DNA of 64,000 nt from Lutibacter oceani (GCF_003384935.1 NZ_QTTQ01000009.1:310001-374000), one strand, 5' to 3'; counted from the first letter of the stretch, positions 38,117 to 47,762 are shown. The notes: generated by a model not told the origin, from the sequence alone. Made by a program: numbers and translations.

Positions 38117-38905
38117 ATGACAGCTAGAGAAAGTATTATTCATAAAATCACAGCTAGTAAAAATAAGCCGCATTTAGATTTTAATATAAAACATAAAACA
38201 GAAGTATTTACAAATAACTTGTTTTATACATTGTTTGACGCTAATGCTTGTGTTGAAAAAAATATTAAACAATTAGAAATTGATTTTAACGAAATTTATA
38301 AACTTGCTTGTAAAATTGATGGTAGCAATTGTGCTAAAATTTGGCAGATTTTTCTTTCAAAATTGCCTGAAATATTAGAAAATTTAAATTTAGATGCCAA
38401 AGAATTAGTGAATAATGATCCTGCTTCTAACAATATTGAGGAAGTATATTTGGCATATCCAGGTTTTTTTGCCATTGCAATTTATAGATTCAGTCACGAG
38501 TTATTTAAACTAAATACACCGCTAATCCCTAGGTTAATGAGTGAATATGCGCATAGTAAAACAGGTACCGATATTCACCCTGGTGCAACCATTGGAAAAT
38601 CATTTTTTATAGATCACGCTACTGGAACCGTTATTGGTGAAACGTGTTTAATAAAAGATCATGTTAAAATTTATCAGGGTGTTACGTTAGGTGCTTTACA
38701 AGTTTCAAAAGAATTAAAAAATGTAAAACGCCACCCAACAGTTGAAGATAATGTTACCATTTATGCAAATGCCACAATACTTGGTGGAGAAACTATAATT
38801 GGAAAAAATAGCATTATTGGAGGTAATGTTTGGATAACAGAATCAATACCTGAAAATTCTTTAGTTTATCACAAATCTGAGATTCGATTAAAACAAAAAA
38901 AATAA
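38117..38905 (+). CDS. cysE: Serine O-acetyltransferase CysE/EpsC
   Basis: A 262-residue hexapeptide-repeat acetyltransferase that activates serine for cysteine synthesis. The left-handed beta-helix part includes GTDIHPGATIGKSFFIDHAT and IYQGVTLGAL with the usual catalytic histidine region DHATG. The N-terminal half is helical, as in EpsC-type enzymes. cysM follows after two bases, so the two steps of cysteine synthesis are co-transcribed. Confidence 0.94.
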   Translation: MTARESIIHKITASKNKPHLDFNIKHKTEVFTNNLFYTLFDANACVEKNIKQLEIDFNEIYKLACKIDGSNCAKIWQIFLSKLPEILENLNLDAKELVNNDPASNNIEEVYLAYPGFFAIAIYRFSHELFKLNTPLIPRLMSEYAHSKTGTDIHPGATIGKSFFIDHATGTVIGETCLIKDHVKIYQGVTLGALQVSKELKNVKRHPTVEDNVTIYANATILGGETIIGKNSIIGGNVWITESIPENSLVYHKSEIRLKQKK

Positions 38906-38907
38906 CA

Positions 38908-39795
38908 ATGGAAAATAAAACATTATTAGATTTTATTGGAAATACACCTTTAATAAAAGTTCAAAATATTTTAAATAAACAAGGTGTATCATTGTATCTT
39001 AAATTAGAAGGAAACAATCCTGGAGGCAGTGTTAAAGATAGAGCTGCCTACAATATGATTCGTTCAGCTATTGAAAGAAATGAAATTAAAAAAGGTGATT
39101 ATTTAATTGAAGCTACCAGTGGAAATACCGGTATTGCACTTGCAATGATTGCACAACAATTTGAAATTAATATGGAATTGGTAATGCCCGAAAATTCCAC
39201 AAAAGAACGTGTGCAAACAATGCAAGCTTATGGTGCAAAAGTAACATTAACCCCTTCGGAAGAAGGAATTGAAGGTTCTAGAGCCTATGCAGAAAAAATG
39301 GTTGAAGAAAAAGACTATAAAATGCTTAATCAGTTTGCAAATGATGATAATTGGAAAGCGCATTACAAAACAACAGGCCCAGAAATTTGGAGAGATACTA
39401 ATGGTGAAATTACACATTTTGTATCTGCAATGGGCACAACTGGAACAATAATGGGAACTTCTACTTTTTTGAAAGAAAAAAATAAAACTATTCAAATTAT
39501 TGGCGCACAACCTACAGACAATTCAAAAATTCCAGGAATTAGAAAATGGTCTCCTGAATTTCTACCAAAAATTTTTAATCCTAAAAAAGTTGATCAGGTG
39601 ATTGAAGTAAGTGAAACTGAAGCACGTAAAATGACAAAAATACTTGCAAAAGAAGAAGGTGTATTTGCAGGTATGAGCAGTGGAGGTGCCGTTACAGTTG
39701 CTTTAAAATTAGCAAAAAACTTAAAAAGCGGGATAATTGTAGCTATTATTTGCGATCGCGGTGACCGCTATTTGTCATCAGATTTATTCGAATAA
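38908..39795 (+). CDS. cysM: Cysteine synthase CysM (O-acetylserine sulfhydrylase B type)
   Basis: A 295-residue PLP enzyme making cysteine from O-acetylserine and sulfide. The PLP lysine is K43 in GGSVKDRAAY, and TSGNTGIALAMIA holds the substrate loop. The short length and the EEGVFAGMSSGG segment resemble CysM more than CysK; thiosulfate use is possible but not shown. It is the partner gene of cysE. Confidence 0.92.
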   Translation: MENKTLLDFIGNTPLIKVQNILNKQGVSLYLKLEGNNPGGSVKDRAAYNMIRSAIERNEIKKGDYLIEATSGNTGIALAMIAQQFEINMELVMPENSTKERVQTMQAYGAKVTLTPSEEGIEGSRAYAEKMVEEKDYKMLNQFANDDNWKAHYKTTGPEIWRDTNGEITHFVSAMGTTGTIMGTSTFLKEKNKTIQIIGAQPTDNSKIPGIRKWSPEFLPKIFNPKKVDQVIEVSETEARKMTKILAKEEGVFAGMSSGGAVTVALKLAKNLKSGIIVAIICDRGDRYLSSDLFE

Positions 39796-39824
39796 AACGT
39801 TATCGCAACTATCCTAATTTTAGA

Positions 39825-39855
39825 TTGGATAGGAATTGCTTTTATTGTATTTTTG
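39825..39855 (+). promoter_or_regulatory. Promoter of DegT-galE operon
   Basis: TTGG (39825-39828), a 19-base spacer and TATTTTTG (39848-39855): a full Bacteroidota-type promoter 26 bases before the ATG. It overlaps a loose hairpin (GCAA-TATCC/GGATA-TTGC, then TTTT) that may end the cys unit. Confidence 0.7.
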
Positions 39856-39881
39856 TTAGTTAGAATACATATAAACTTACC

Positions 39882-41036
39882 ATGAAAAAAATTCAAATGG
39901 TTGACCTTCAAGGTCAATACGCTAAAATACAAGCACAAGTAGATTCAAGAATTTCAGAAGTTTTAAAATCTGCAGCATATATAAATGGACCAGAAGTTCA
40001 CGAGTTTCAAAAAAACTTAGAAGAATATTTAAACGTAAAACATGTAATTCCTTGTGCAAATGGAACAGATGCCCTTCAAATTGCTATGATGGGTTTAGGA
40101 TTACAACCAGGCGATGAAGTTATTACTGCCGATTTTACATTTGCCGCAACTGTTGAAGTTATTGCATTATTGCATTTAACACCTGTTTTAGTAGATGTTG
40201 AAAAAGACAGTTTTAATATGAGTATTGCTGCTTTAAAAAAGGCAATTACTCCAAAAACAAAAGCCATTGTTCCTGTTCATTTATTCGGTCAATGTGCTAA
40301 TATGGAAGCGGTTCTTGAAGTTGCAAAAGAATACAACTTATTTGTTATTGAAGATACTGCACAGGCAATTGGTGCTAATTACACCTTCAAAAATGGAACA
40401 AAAAAGAAAGCAGGAACTATTGGAAATATTGGAACAACTTCTTTCTTTCCATCTAAAAATTTAGGCTGTTACGGAGATGGTGGTGCAATTTTTACAGATG
40501 ACGATGCATTAGCACATACTTTAAGAGGTATGGTAAACCACGGAATGTACAAACGTTATTACCATGATGTTGTTGGAGTTAACTCCAGGTTAGATAGTAT
40601 ACAAGCGGCAGTTTTAAATGTAAAACTACCACTTTTAGACACCTATTGTGATGCCAGACGTGCTGCGGCTAGGTATTATAATAATGGCTTTAAAAATAAT
40701 CCAAATATTACAACTCCAAAAATGGGGAATGGCTGTGAGTTTATTTGTGAAAATTGTGATTGTCACGTTTTTCATCAATACACCTTACAAATTACAAATG
40801 GTAAACGAAATGAATTACATCAACATTTATTAGACAATGGAATTCCAAATGCAATTTATTATCCAGTTCCATTACACAGTCAAAAAGCATATACAGATCC
40901 TCGTTATAAAGAAGCACATTTTAAAGTTACCAATGAATTAATTGATACGGTAATTTCATTACCAATGCATACTGAGTTAGACAATGAACAACAAGATTTT
41001 ATCATTTCAACTATCTTAAATTTTATCAATAAATAA
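39882..41036 (+). CDS. DegT/DnrJ/EryC1/StrS-family sugar aminotransferase
   Basis: A 384-residue PLP aminotransferase of the nucleotide-sugar type. EDTAQAIGA and SFFPSKNLGCYGDGGA mark the cofactor site, with the PLP lysine in PSKNLG at about residue 190. An unusual insertion near residue 285-295, NGCEFICENCDCHVFHQ, carries four cysteines before the usual HVF-QYT segment and could bind a metal. Its stop overlaps the galE start by one base, so it probably supplies an amino sugar from a 4-keto or 3-keto sugar nucleotide. Confidence 0.88.
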   Translation: MKKIQMVDLQGQYAKIQAQVDSRISEVLKSAAYINGPEVHEFQKNLEEYLNVKHVIPCANGTDALQIAMMGLGLQPGDEVITADFTFAATVEVIALLHLTPVLVDVEKDSFNMSIAALKKAITPKTKAIVPVHLFGQCANMEAVLEVAKEYNLFVIEDTAQAIGANYTFKNGTKKKAGTIGNIGTTSFFPSKNLGCYGDGGAIFTDDDALAHTLRGMVNHGMYKRYYHDVVGVNSRLDSIQAAVLNVKLPLLDTYCDARRAAARYYNNGFKNNPNITTPKMGNGCEFICENCDCHVFHQYTLQITNGKRNELHQHLLDNGIPNAIYYPVPLHSQKAYTDPRYKEAHFKVTNELIDTVISLPMHTELDNEQQDFIISTILNFINK

Positions 41037-42043
41037 TGAAGCATATTTTAGTAACAGGAGGCTTAGGCTATATTGGATCTCATACGGTTGTTGAATTACA
41101 AAAAGAAGGTTTTGAAGTTATAATAATTGATAATTTATCAAATTCAAGTATTAAAGTATTAGATAATATTGCTTCAATAACTGGTATAAAACCTGCATAT
41201 TTTAATATTGATTTAAAAGATAAAGCTGCTGTTAAAAATTTCTTTACATCTAATAAAGTTGATGGTATCATTCATTTTGCTGCCTCAAAAGCAGTTGGAG
41301 AAAGTGTACAAATGCCTTTAGAATATTATGAAAATAATATCTGTAGTTTAATTTATATTTTACAAGAATTAAAAGCAAATCATTTAAACAACTTTATTTT
41401 CAGTTCATCTTGCACCGTTTATGGTCAAGCAGATGAGTTGCCAATTACTGAAAACGCACCGATTAAACCGGCAGAATCTCCTTATGGAAACACGAAGCAA
41501 ATTGGTGAAGAAATTATAAAAGATACTACTAAAGTTTCTGATTTAAAAGCAATTGCCTTGCGTTATTTTAATCCGATTGGAGCACATGAATCTGCTAAAA
41601 TTGGAGAATTACCAATTGGAGTTCCTCAAAATTTAATTCCTTTTGTAGTGCAAACTGCTGCTGGAATAAGAAAAGAATTGTCTGTTTTTGGTAGCGATTA
41701 TGATACCATTGACGGTACTGCAGTGAGAGATTATATTCATGTAGTTGATTTAGCAAAAGCTCATATTATTGCATTACAAAGATTGCTCGATAATAAAAAC
41801 AAATCTCAATACGAGGTATTTAATTTAGGAACAGGCAAAGGAAATTCTGTATTAGAAGTTATTAAATCTTTTGAAAAAGTGACCGGCAAAAAAGTAAACT
41901 ATAAATTAGTTGACAAAAGAGCAGGTGATATTACAGCCGCTTATGCAGACACTAAATATGCCAACGAGGAATTAGGCTGGAAGGCTGAATTATCTTTAGA
42001 TGATGCCTTGCTTTCTGCCTGGAAATGGCAAGAAACACTTTAG
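41036..42043 (+). CDS. galE: UDP-glucose 4-epimerase GalE
   Basis: A 335-residue short-chain dehydrogenase-type epimerase. VTGGLGYIGSHTV is the NAD motif, and SSSCTVYG with SPYGNTKQIGE supplies the catalytic Ser/Thr-Tyr-x3-Lys set. The C-terminal YKLVDKRAGDITAAYAD is typical of GalE. It is translationally coupled to the aminotransferase (TAATG). It may serve surface-sugar synthesis along with the locus at 52-64 kb. Confidence 0.94.
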   Translation: MKHILVTGGLGYIGSHTVVELQKEGFEVIIIDNLSNSSIKVLDNIASITGIKPAYFNIDLKDKAAVKNFFTSNKVDGIIHFAASKAVGESVQMPLEYYENNICSLIYILQELKANHLNNFIFSSSCTVYGQADELPITENAPIKPAESPYGNTKQIGEEIIKDTTKVSDLKAIALRYFNPIGAHESAKIGELPIGVPQNLIPFVVQTAAGIRKELSVFGSDYDTIDGTAVRDYIHVVDLAKAHIIALQRLLDNKNKSQYEVFNLGTGKGNSVLEVIKSFEKVTGKKVNYKLVDKRAGDITAAYADTKYANEELGWKAELSLDDALLSAWKWQETL

Positions 42044-42050
42044 TTTAATA

Positions 42051-42103
42051 AAAAAGAGGCTATTTAAAAAGTAATAAATTACTTTTTAAATAGCCTCTTT
42101 TTT
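42051..42103. terminator. Bidirectional terminator between galE and fabD
   Basis: GAGGCTATTTAAAAAGTAA (42056-42074) pairs perfectly over 19 bp with 42079-42097, flanked by five As and at least six Ts. It serves both convergent genes. Confidence 0.92.
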
Positions 42104-42115
42104 ATTTTATGACTT

Positions 42116-43003
42116 TTAAGCTTTGAATTCTGCTCCGCTAGTCGAAACATTCCTATCTATTTTACGCATTAAGCCTTGCAATACCTTACCCGGACCAACT
42201 TCAATAAATTCAGTACCTCCATCTGCAATCATCGCCTTAATACATTGTGTCCAACGCACTGGAGCTGTTAATTGAGCAATTAAATTCTCTTTAATTTCAT
42301 CTGGGTTTGTAACTGCTTTTGCCACCACGTTTTGGTACACGGGGCAAATTGGGTTACTGAACACTGTGTTTTTTATAGCTTCCGCTAATTCTTCTCTTGC
42401 CGGAGCCATTAACGGTGAATGAAAAGCACCACCAACAGGTAATTTTAAAGCGCGTCTTGCTCCTTTTTCAGTTAATAATTCACAAGCTTTATCAATTGCT
42501 TCAATATCTCCTGAAATAACTAATTGCCCTGGACAATTGTAATTTGCAGCAACTACTACACCATCAACACTTGCGCATGTTTCTTCAACAATAGCATCAT
42601 CCAACCCTAAAACTGCTGCCATAGTAGATTCTTGAGCTTCACAAGCTTTTTGCATTGCCAATGCTCTTTTAGACACTAATTTAAGTCCATCTTCAAAAGT
42701 TAAAACTCCGTTTGCAACCAATGCTGAAAGTTCTCCTAAAGAATGACCTGCTACCATTTCTGGTTTAAAGTCGTCTCCTAAAGTTTTAGCTAAAATTACT
42801 GAATGTAAAAAAATTGCTGGCTGCGTTACTTTAGTCTGTTGCAATTCTTCAGATGTCCCTTCAAACATAATGTCTGTTATAGAAAATCCTAAAATCTCAT
42901 TTGCCTGCTCAAAAAGTTCTTGGGCTAATGGTGAGTTTTGGTATAAATCTAATCCCATTCCTGTAAATTGTGCCCCTTGCCCTGGAAATATATATGCTTT
43001 CAT
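42116..43003 (-). CDS. fabD: Malonyl-CoA:ACP transacylase FabD
   Basis: A 295-residue acyltransferase loading malonate onto acyl carrier protein for fatty-acid synthesis. FPGQGAQFTGMG is at the N-terminus and the nucleophile Ser88 is in VAGHSLGELSAL; the catalytic histidine is in GAFHSPLMAPA. It is monocistronic here, between a bidirectional terminator and a promoter divergent from the queuosine transporter gene. Confidence 0.95.
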   Translation of the reverse strand: MKAYIFPGQGAQFTGMGLDLYQNSPLAQELFEQANEILGFSITDIMFEGTSEELQQTKVTQPAIFLHSVILAKTLGDDFKPEMVAGHSLGELSALVANGVLTFEDGLKLVSKRALAMQKACEAQESTMAAVLGLDDAIVEETCASVDGVVVAANYNCPGQLVISGDIEAIDKACELLTEKGARRALKLPVGGAFHSPLMAPAREELAEAIKNTVFSNPICPVYQNVVAKAVTNPDEIKENLIAQLTAPVRWTQCIKAMIADGGTEFIEVGPGKVLQGLMRKIDRNVSTSGAEFKA

Positions 43004-43034
43004 AATGTATTATTTCAATTTAAATTTCAAAGTG

Positions 43035-43068
43035 CAAAAATAGTAATATTTTACTATATTCGTGTCAA
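43035..43068 (-). promoter_or_regulatory. fabD promoter
   Basis: The minus strand has TTGAC (43068-43064) and TATTTTTG (43042-43035), separated by 21 bases from the end of TTGAC. The -7 is 31 bases before the fabD ATG. Confidence 0.6.
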
Positions 43069-43078
43069 TTAACTACTA

Positions 43079-43774
43079 ATGACTCAAAAACAAAAATCCG
43101 AAGCATTCACAATTTATTTAATTTTAGCTTCCATGTTTATTGCCGCATTGGTGGCATCAAATTTAATATTTCAAAAATTCTTTTACTGGAATCCGTTTGG
43201 CTGGTTTAGATTTGAGCTTTCCGTTGGAATTTTACCATATCCTATTACATTTTTAATTACTGATATTATTTCAGAAATTTATGGTAGAAAAAAAGCCAAT
43301 CAAGTTGTTATTGCCGGTATTTTTGCTTCATTTTTTTCAATGGGAATTATATTAATGGCCAATTATGCTCCAGCAATAGAAAATTCACCAATAAATAACA
43401 TACTATTTACAAAAGTATTTGGTCTTTCGCCAATTGCAGTTTTGGCCTCCATGTTGGCTTATTTATTTGCTCAATTTATTGATATTCGTATTTTTCATTT
43501 TTGGAAAAGAAAAACCAATGGGAAGCATTTATGGCTTCGAAATAATTTTTCAACTTTTTCATCTCAATTTATTGATACACTTACAGTTATCACTTTACTA
43601 TGTAGTTTTGGAGTATTGCCTTGGAACCTATTTAATACCTTACTTATTAGTGGGTTTTTATTTAAAGTATTCATTGCAATTTTAGATACACCAATCTTAT
43701 ATTTAATAGTGTATTTATTTAGAAGTCGCTTTCATTTAAAAGTTGGTGAAGAAATACAACTATTTGATTCATAA
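43079..43774 (+). CDS. Queuosine precursor transporter (YhhQ/VUT family)
   Basis: A 231-residue integral membrane protein with about six hydrophobic segments. The family is known as YhhQ/QPTR, which imports 7-cyano-7-deazaguanine for queuosine tRNA modification. FLITDIISEIYGRKKANQVV near residues 59-78 is the conserved family segment. Its -10-like region TATATTCG (43055-43062) is one mismatch from consensus. It is divergent from fabD; no partner gene is adjacent. Confidence 0.9.
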   Translation: MTQKQKSEAFTIYLILASMFIAALVASNLIFQKFFYWNPFGWFRFELSVGILPYPITFLITDIISEIYGRKKANQVVIAGIFASFFSMGIILMANYAPAIENSPINNILFTKVFGLSPIAVLASMLAYLFAQFIDIRIFHFWKRKTNGKHLWLRNNFSTFSSQFIDTLTVITLLCSFGVLPWNLFNTLLISGFLFKVFIAILDTPILYLIVYLFRSRFHLKVGEEIQLFDS

Positions 43775-43913
43775 AGAATTTGGCATATTTTTTGAATTAT
43801 ATTAATTAAGGTAACAATATGTGTATTTAGTTGATATATAAATGTAAGTGAAACATAAAGTAAATGGTTAAGCCATCACTAAAAAGAAACATTTACATAT
43901 TTAAAATTAGTTT

Positions 43914-44270
43914 ATGAGAAGTATTTTATTTGAAAGAATTTTATTTCTTGCGGCGGTGCTATTCTTACTAATAAGTTGTAACGATTCCGATTTAGAAATA
44001 GCTGTGCCATCTTGTATAAAAAATAAAATAGAAATTATAAAAAACAATGAAATTAGCAACCCTCCAACTCAAATTTGGAAATGGGAAACTGATGATGAAA
44101 CCTATTATTATATAACATCTGATTGTTGTGACCAATACAATTATTTATATGCTAATAATTGTGAAATTATTTGTGCTCCTGATGGAGGTTTTACTGGTAA
44201 TGGAGATGGAAATTGTCCAATATTTTCCAATGAAATTATAAAAACACTAATTTGGGAAGACAACCGTTAA
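43914..44270 (+). CDS. Small putative lipoprotein, DUF6970-like
   Basis: A 118-residue protein with a lipoprotein signal peptide: hydrophobic helix ILFLAAVLFLLIS and lipid-attachment Cys at about residue 23 (LLISC). The mature part has six more cysteines and a conserved-looking block, DCCDQYNYLYANNCEIICAP then DGGFTGNGDGNCP. I associate this pattern with the Bacteroidota family DUF6970, from memory. The function is unknown; it is likely anchored in the outer or inner membrane facing the periplasm. The 139 bases upstream show no clear promoter. Confidence 0.75.
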   Translation: MRSILFERILFLAAVLFLLISCNDSDLEIAVPSCIKNKIEIIKNNEISNPPTQIWKWETDDETYYYITSDCCDQYNYLYANNCEIICAPDGGFTGNGDGNCPIFSNEIIKTLIWEDNR

Positions 44271-44282
44271 ATAGATTTTTAT

Positions 44283-45080
44283 TTATTTTACCGTAATAAT
44301 TACCCTATATCCTTCGTTATTTCTTACATTAAAAACAGTATTATCTTCAAACAATAAATACTGCCCTTTTACACCTTTTAATTTACCAGAATATACATGT
44401 GCTTTTTCCAAATTAAGTGTTTTAATTTTTGTTGGATATTGCAAAACAGGGTAATTTATTTCAGTAATTTTACCATTATTTGCTAAAAAATATTCTTGAG
44501 CTTCTTCTGGAATATATGCTTTTAATTTTTCACGTTCTTCAATTAAATCAGCATCCGAAATTTCATTTTTCAACATTTTTTGCCAACTTGTTTTATCTGA
44601 AACATAATCTTTTAAAGCAACCTCTGTTATACCCGCCAAATACCTGTTAGGAACCTCCACAATTTCAATAGCTTTTGAAGCACCCTGATCAATCCATCGG
44701 GTTGGTATTTGACTTTTTCTGGTTACTCCAACTTTTACATTACTCGATAAGGCCAAATATACCACATGAGGTTGTAACTGCACTTTTTTTTCAAAATCTA
44801 AATCTCTATCTTCAATTTCTTCATGAGCAGTACTTAATTCAGGCTTCATAATCCAGTCGCCAACAGCAGCACTTTTATAAAAACACTCATAACAAAAACC
44901 CTGTCTAAAAATTTTCTTTTCCTCACCACAGTTCAAACATTGATAGCCTTCAAAACTAATTTCAAGCTCTTTATCCAGTAATTGGTTAAAAATTAAAAAA
45001 TCATTTTCAACATCCAGGTAATATTGAACTTCGTCATTTAACTCAGTCTTCATTTTTTTTAATACTGTTTGATATTGCAT
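44283..45080 (-). CDS. DUF2797 family protein
   Basis: A 265-residue protein with two CxxC pairs (CLNCGEEKKIF and GFCYECFY, about residues 47-72), suggesting a zinc ribbon. Then comes LALSSNVKVGVTRKSQIPTR and WIDQGA near residues 110-135, the conserved core I associate with DUF2797, which has been compared with nuclease folds. The function is unknown. It is divergent from the GH3 gene, with a good promoter in the gap. Confidence 0.82.
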   Translation of the reverse strand: MQYQTVLKKMKTELNDEVQYYLDVENDFLIFNQLLDKELEISFEGYQCLNCGEEKKIFRQGFCYECFYKSAAVGDWIMKPELSTAHEEIEDRDLDFEKKVQLQPHVVYLALSSNVKVGVTRKSQIPTRWIDQGASKAIEIVEVPNRYLAGITEVALKDYVSDKTSWQKMLKNEISDADLIEEREKLKAYIPEEAQEYFLANNGKITEINYPVLQYPTKIKTLNLEKAHVYSGKLKGVKGQYLLFEDNTVFNVRNNEGYRVIITVK

Positions 45081-45108
45081 TTAAAGTTTTTTATTAAATT
45101 TAACTTAC

Positions 45109-45140
45109 CAAATATACTCAATATAATATGCCATTTCAAA
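45109..45140 (-). promoter_or_regulatory. DUF2797 gene promoter
   Basis: The minus strand has TTTG (45140-45137), a 20-base spacer and TATATTTG (45116-45109), 28 bases before the ATG. The -33 lies inside the first codons of the divergent GH3 gene. Confidence 0.62.
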
Positions 45141-46660
45141 TAGTGAATTCAATAATTTCTTGGTTTTTAAAAAAACGAAAACACCAAATGGAACTATTTT
45201 TAAAATATCCCATTGATGTTCAGCAGGAATTATTATTTAAATTACTTAATAAGGCAAAATTTACTGAAATTGGAATACAATATAAATTTTCTGAAATTAG
45301 AACTTATGAAGATTTCAAAAAAAATGTTCCCATACAGCAGTATGAATCCATTGAACCTTTAATTGAACGCACCAGAAAAGGTGAACAAAATTTATTTTGG
45401 CCAACTCCTATTAAGTGGTTCGCAAAATCCAGCGGTACAACCAATGCAAAAAGCAAATTTATTCCTGTAAGTTATGAAGCACTGGAAAACTGTCATTTTA
45501 AAGCAGGAAAAGATATGCTTTGCCTGTATTTTAACAACAATGAAGAAGCGCAACTTTTTACTGGAAAAGGGTTACGCCTTGGTGGAAGCAGCGCAGTATA
45601 TGAAGATAATCATTCTTATTTTGGTGATTTATCTGCTATAATTATTGAAAACATGCCGTTTTGGGCGGATTTTAGTAGTGCTCCAAAACAAGAAACTGCT
45701 TTAATGGGTGAATGGGAAGCCAAAATGAAAGCAATAGTTGAAGAAACCATAAACGAAGATATAACAAGCTTGGTTGGAGTACCTTCATGGATGTTGGTAC
45801 TCTTAAATAAAGTATTAGAAAAAACTGGAAAAGATAATATTTTAGAAGTTTGGCCAAACCTTGAGGTCTATTTTCATGGAGGTGTAAATTTTAATCCGTA
45901 TCGCGAACAATTCAAAAAATTAATCCCTAAAAAGAGTTTTAAATATTACGAAACGTATAATGCTTCTGAAGGATTTTTTGCCATTCAAGATTTAAACAAT
46001 TCTTTTGATTTATTACTAATGTTAGACTATGGAATATTTTATGAATTTATACCAATGGAGCATTTTAAGGGGGAAAATTCTGAAGCAATTCCACTAGCTC
46101 AAGTAGTACTTGATAAAAATTATGCGCTGGTAATTACCACAAATGGAGGTTTATGGCGTTATTTAATTGGGGATACAATTAAATTTACTTCTTTAGATCC
46201 ATACAGGATTAGAATTACAGGCAGAACAAAACACTTTATAAATGTTTTTGGCGAAGAATTAATTATTGAAAATACCGAAGAAGCTTTAAAACAAGCCTGT
46301 TTAAAAACCAATGCTGAAATTTCTGAATACACAGTTGCACCTATTTTTATGAATGGAAATAAAAGTGGAGGACATGAATGGGTTATAGAATTTAAAATTC
46401 ATCCCGAAAACATTAACTACTTCACAGAATTGTTAGATAATTCTTTAAAAGCAATAAATTCTGATTATGAGGCAAAACGTTATAAAAACTTAACATTAAA
46501 AAGTCCTAAAATTAATGTAGTTAGAAAAGGTTTATTTTATGATTGGCTAAAACATAATGGTAAATTGGGTGGTCAGCATAAAATTCCTAGACTTTCCAAT
46601 TCCAGAAATCATTTAGAAGAAATATTAAAACTAAATGCTGTGCACTCCGATTTGGTTTAA
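45128..46660 (+). CDS. GH3 family adenylate-forming enzyme
   Basis: A 510-residue protein of the GH3 family, named for plant auxin-responsive acyl-acid amido synthetases of the ANL adenylating superfamily. KSSGTTNAKSKFIPVS (about 100-115) is the P-loop-like ATP motif, and YETYNASEGFFAIQ and YLIGDTIKFTSLDPYRI are further ANL motifs. Bacterial members have no firmly assigned substrate that I know of. It is monocistronic and ends in a terminator hairpin shared with the next gene. Confidence 0.9.
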   Translation: MPFQIVNSIISWFLKKRKHQMELFLKYPIDVQQELLFKLLNKAKFTEIGIQYKFSEIRTYEDFKKNVPIQQYESIEPLIERTRKGEQNLFWPTPIKWFAKSSGTTNAKSKFIPVSYEALENCHFKAGKDMLCLYFNNNEEAQLFTGKGLRLGGSSAVYEDNHSYFGDLSAIIIENMPFWADFSSAPKQETALMGEWEAKMKAIVEETINEDITSLVGVPSWMLVLLNKVLEKTGKDNILEVWPNLEVYFHGGVNFNPYREQFKKLIPKKSFKYYETYNASEGFFAIQDLNNSFDLLLMLDYGIFYEFIPMEHFKGENSEAIPLAQVVLDKNYALVITTNGGLWRYLIGDTIKFTSLDPYRIRITGRTKHFINVFGEELIIENTEEALKQACLKTNAEISEYTVAPIFMNGNKSGGHEWVIEFKIHPENINYFTELLDNSLKAINSDYEAKRYKNLTLKSPKINVVRKGLFYDWLKHNGKLGGQHKIPRLSNSRNHLEEILKLNAVHSDLV

Positions 46661-46689
46661 TATAAGAATTGAATAATTCTTATATTTTT
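46659..46689 (+). terminator. Hairpin between convergent GH3 and prenyl synthase genes
   Basis: AATATAAGAATT and AATTCTTATATT form a perfect 12-bp stem with a GAAT loop, followed by a short T run on the plus strand. The stem includes the ends of both genes' stop codons. Confidence 0.7.
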
Positions 46690-47657
46690 CGTTCAATAAC
46701 ATAATTTACCATAATAAGTAAAGAGTCTTTATAAGGAGAATCCGGATATGTATTTAATATAGCTAAAGCCTTTGTTTGGTATTCTTTCATTTTAGCAATA
46801 GTATATTCTATGCCTCCATGTTCTTTTACAAAAGCAATTACTTCCTTTACCCTTTTCTTATTTTTATTATGATTTTTAACAGAATTAATTAACCATTTTT
46901 TTTCTTTTTCCGAACAATTATTAATAGTATAAATAAGCGGTAAGGTCATTTTTTGTTCTTTAATATCTATACCTGTAGGCTTTCCAATTTTAGCATCGGT
47001 GTAATCAAATAAATCATCTTTAATTTGAAATGCAATACCAATTAACTCGCCAAAAAGTCTCATTTTTTCAATTTCTTCAGCATCACTTATTACAGATGCT
47101 GCGCCAATACCACAACAAGCAGCAATTAAAGTCGCTGTTTTCTGACGAATAATTTCAAAATAAACATCTTCTGTAATATCTAATTTACGCGCTTTTTCAA
47201 TTTGCAGTAATTCACCTTCGCTCATTTCACGCACTGCGACAGATATTAATTTTAGAATATCAAAATCATCATTATCAATGGATAATAGCAATCCTTTTGA
47301 AAGTAAAAAATCTCCAACTAAAACTGCAATTTTATTTTTCCATAAAGCATTTATCGAGAAAAAACCACGTCTTCTATTACTATCATCTACAACATCATCG
47401 TGTACTAAAGTTGCAGTATGAATTAATTCAATTATAGAAGCTCCTCGGTAGGTTCGTTCTTCAAACCTACCATTTGAAACCATTTTTGCCACCAAAAACA
47501 CAAACATTGGTCGCATTTGTTTCCCTTTCCTACGCACAATATAATGCGTAATTCTATTTAATAATGGAACTTTCGTGACCATGGCCTCTCTGAATTTACT
47601 TTCAAAGAGCTCCATTTCTTCAAGTATGGGTTGTTTTATTAGTTCAACTGGTTTCAT
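46680..47657 (-). CDS. Polyprenyl diphosphate synthase
   Basis: A 325-residue trans-prenyltransferase. The first aspartate-rich motif is DDVVD (87-91) in ATLVHDDVVDDSNRRRG, and the second is FQIKDDLFDYTD near residue 210. It builds long-chain isoprenoid diphosphates; in Bacteroidota this is most likely the menaquinone side chain. Product length cannot be read by eye. A -7 element lies just upstream and the gene stands alone. Confidence 0.9.
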   Translation of the reverse strand: MKPVELIKQPILEEMELFESKFREAMVTKVPLLNRITHYIVRRKGKQMRPMFVFLVAKMVSNGRFEERTYRGASIIELIHTATLVHDDVVDDSNRRRGFFSINALWKNKIAVLVGDFLLSKGLLLSIDNDDFDILKLISVAVREMSEGELLQIEKARKLDITEDVYFEIIRQKTATLIAACCGIGAASVISDAEEIEKMRLFGELIGIAFQIKDDLFDYTDAKIGKPTGIDIKEQKMTLPLIYTINNCSEKEKKWLINSVKNHNKNKKRVKEVIAFVKEHGGIEYTIAKMKEYQTKALAILNTYPDSPYKDSLLIMVNYVIERKI

Positions 47658-47664
47658 TAATAAA

Positions 47665-47672
47665 CAAAAATA
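47665..47672 (-). promoter_or_regulatory. -7 element of prenyl synthase gene
   Basis: The minus strand reads TATTTTTG, an exact consensus match eight bases before the ATG. The short distance suggests an almost leaderless mRNA; no -33 TTG is seen. Confidence 0.4.
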
Positions 47673-47762
47673 GTAGTTTATTTTAAATGGGATTACTTTT
47701 ATTTTAGATTTCTTATTCTAAAAAAAACCTGAAATTAACAATGATTAAATATACATATAAGA

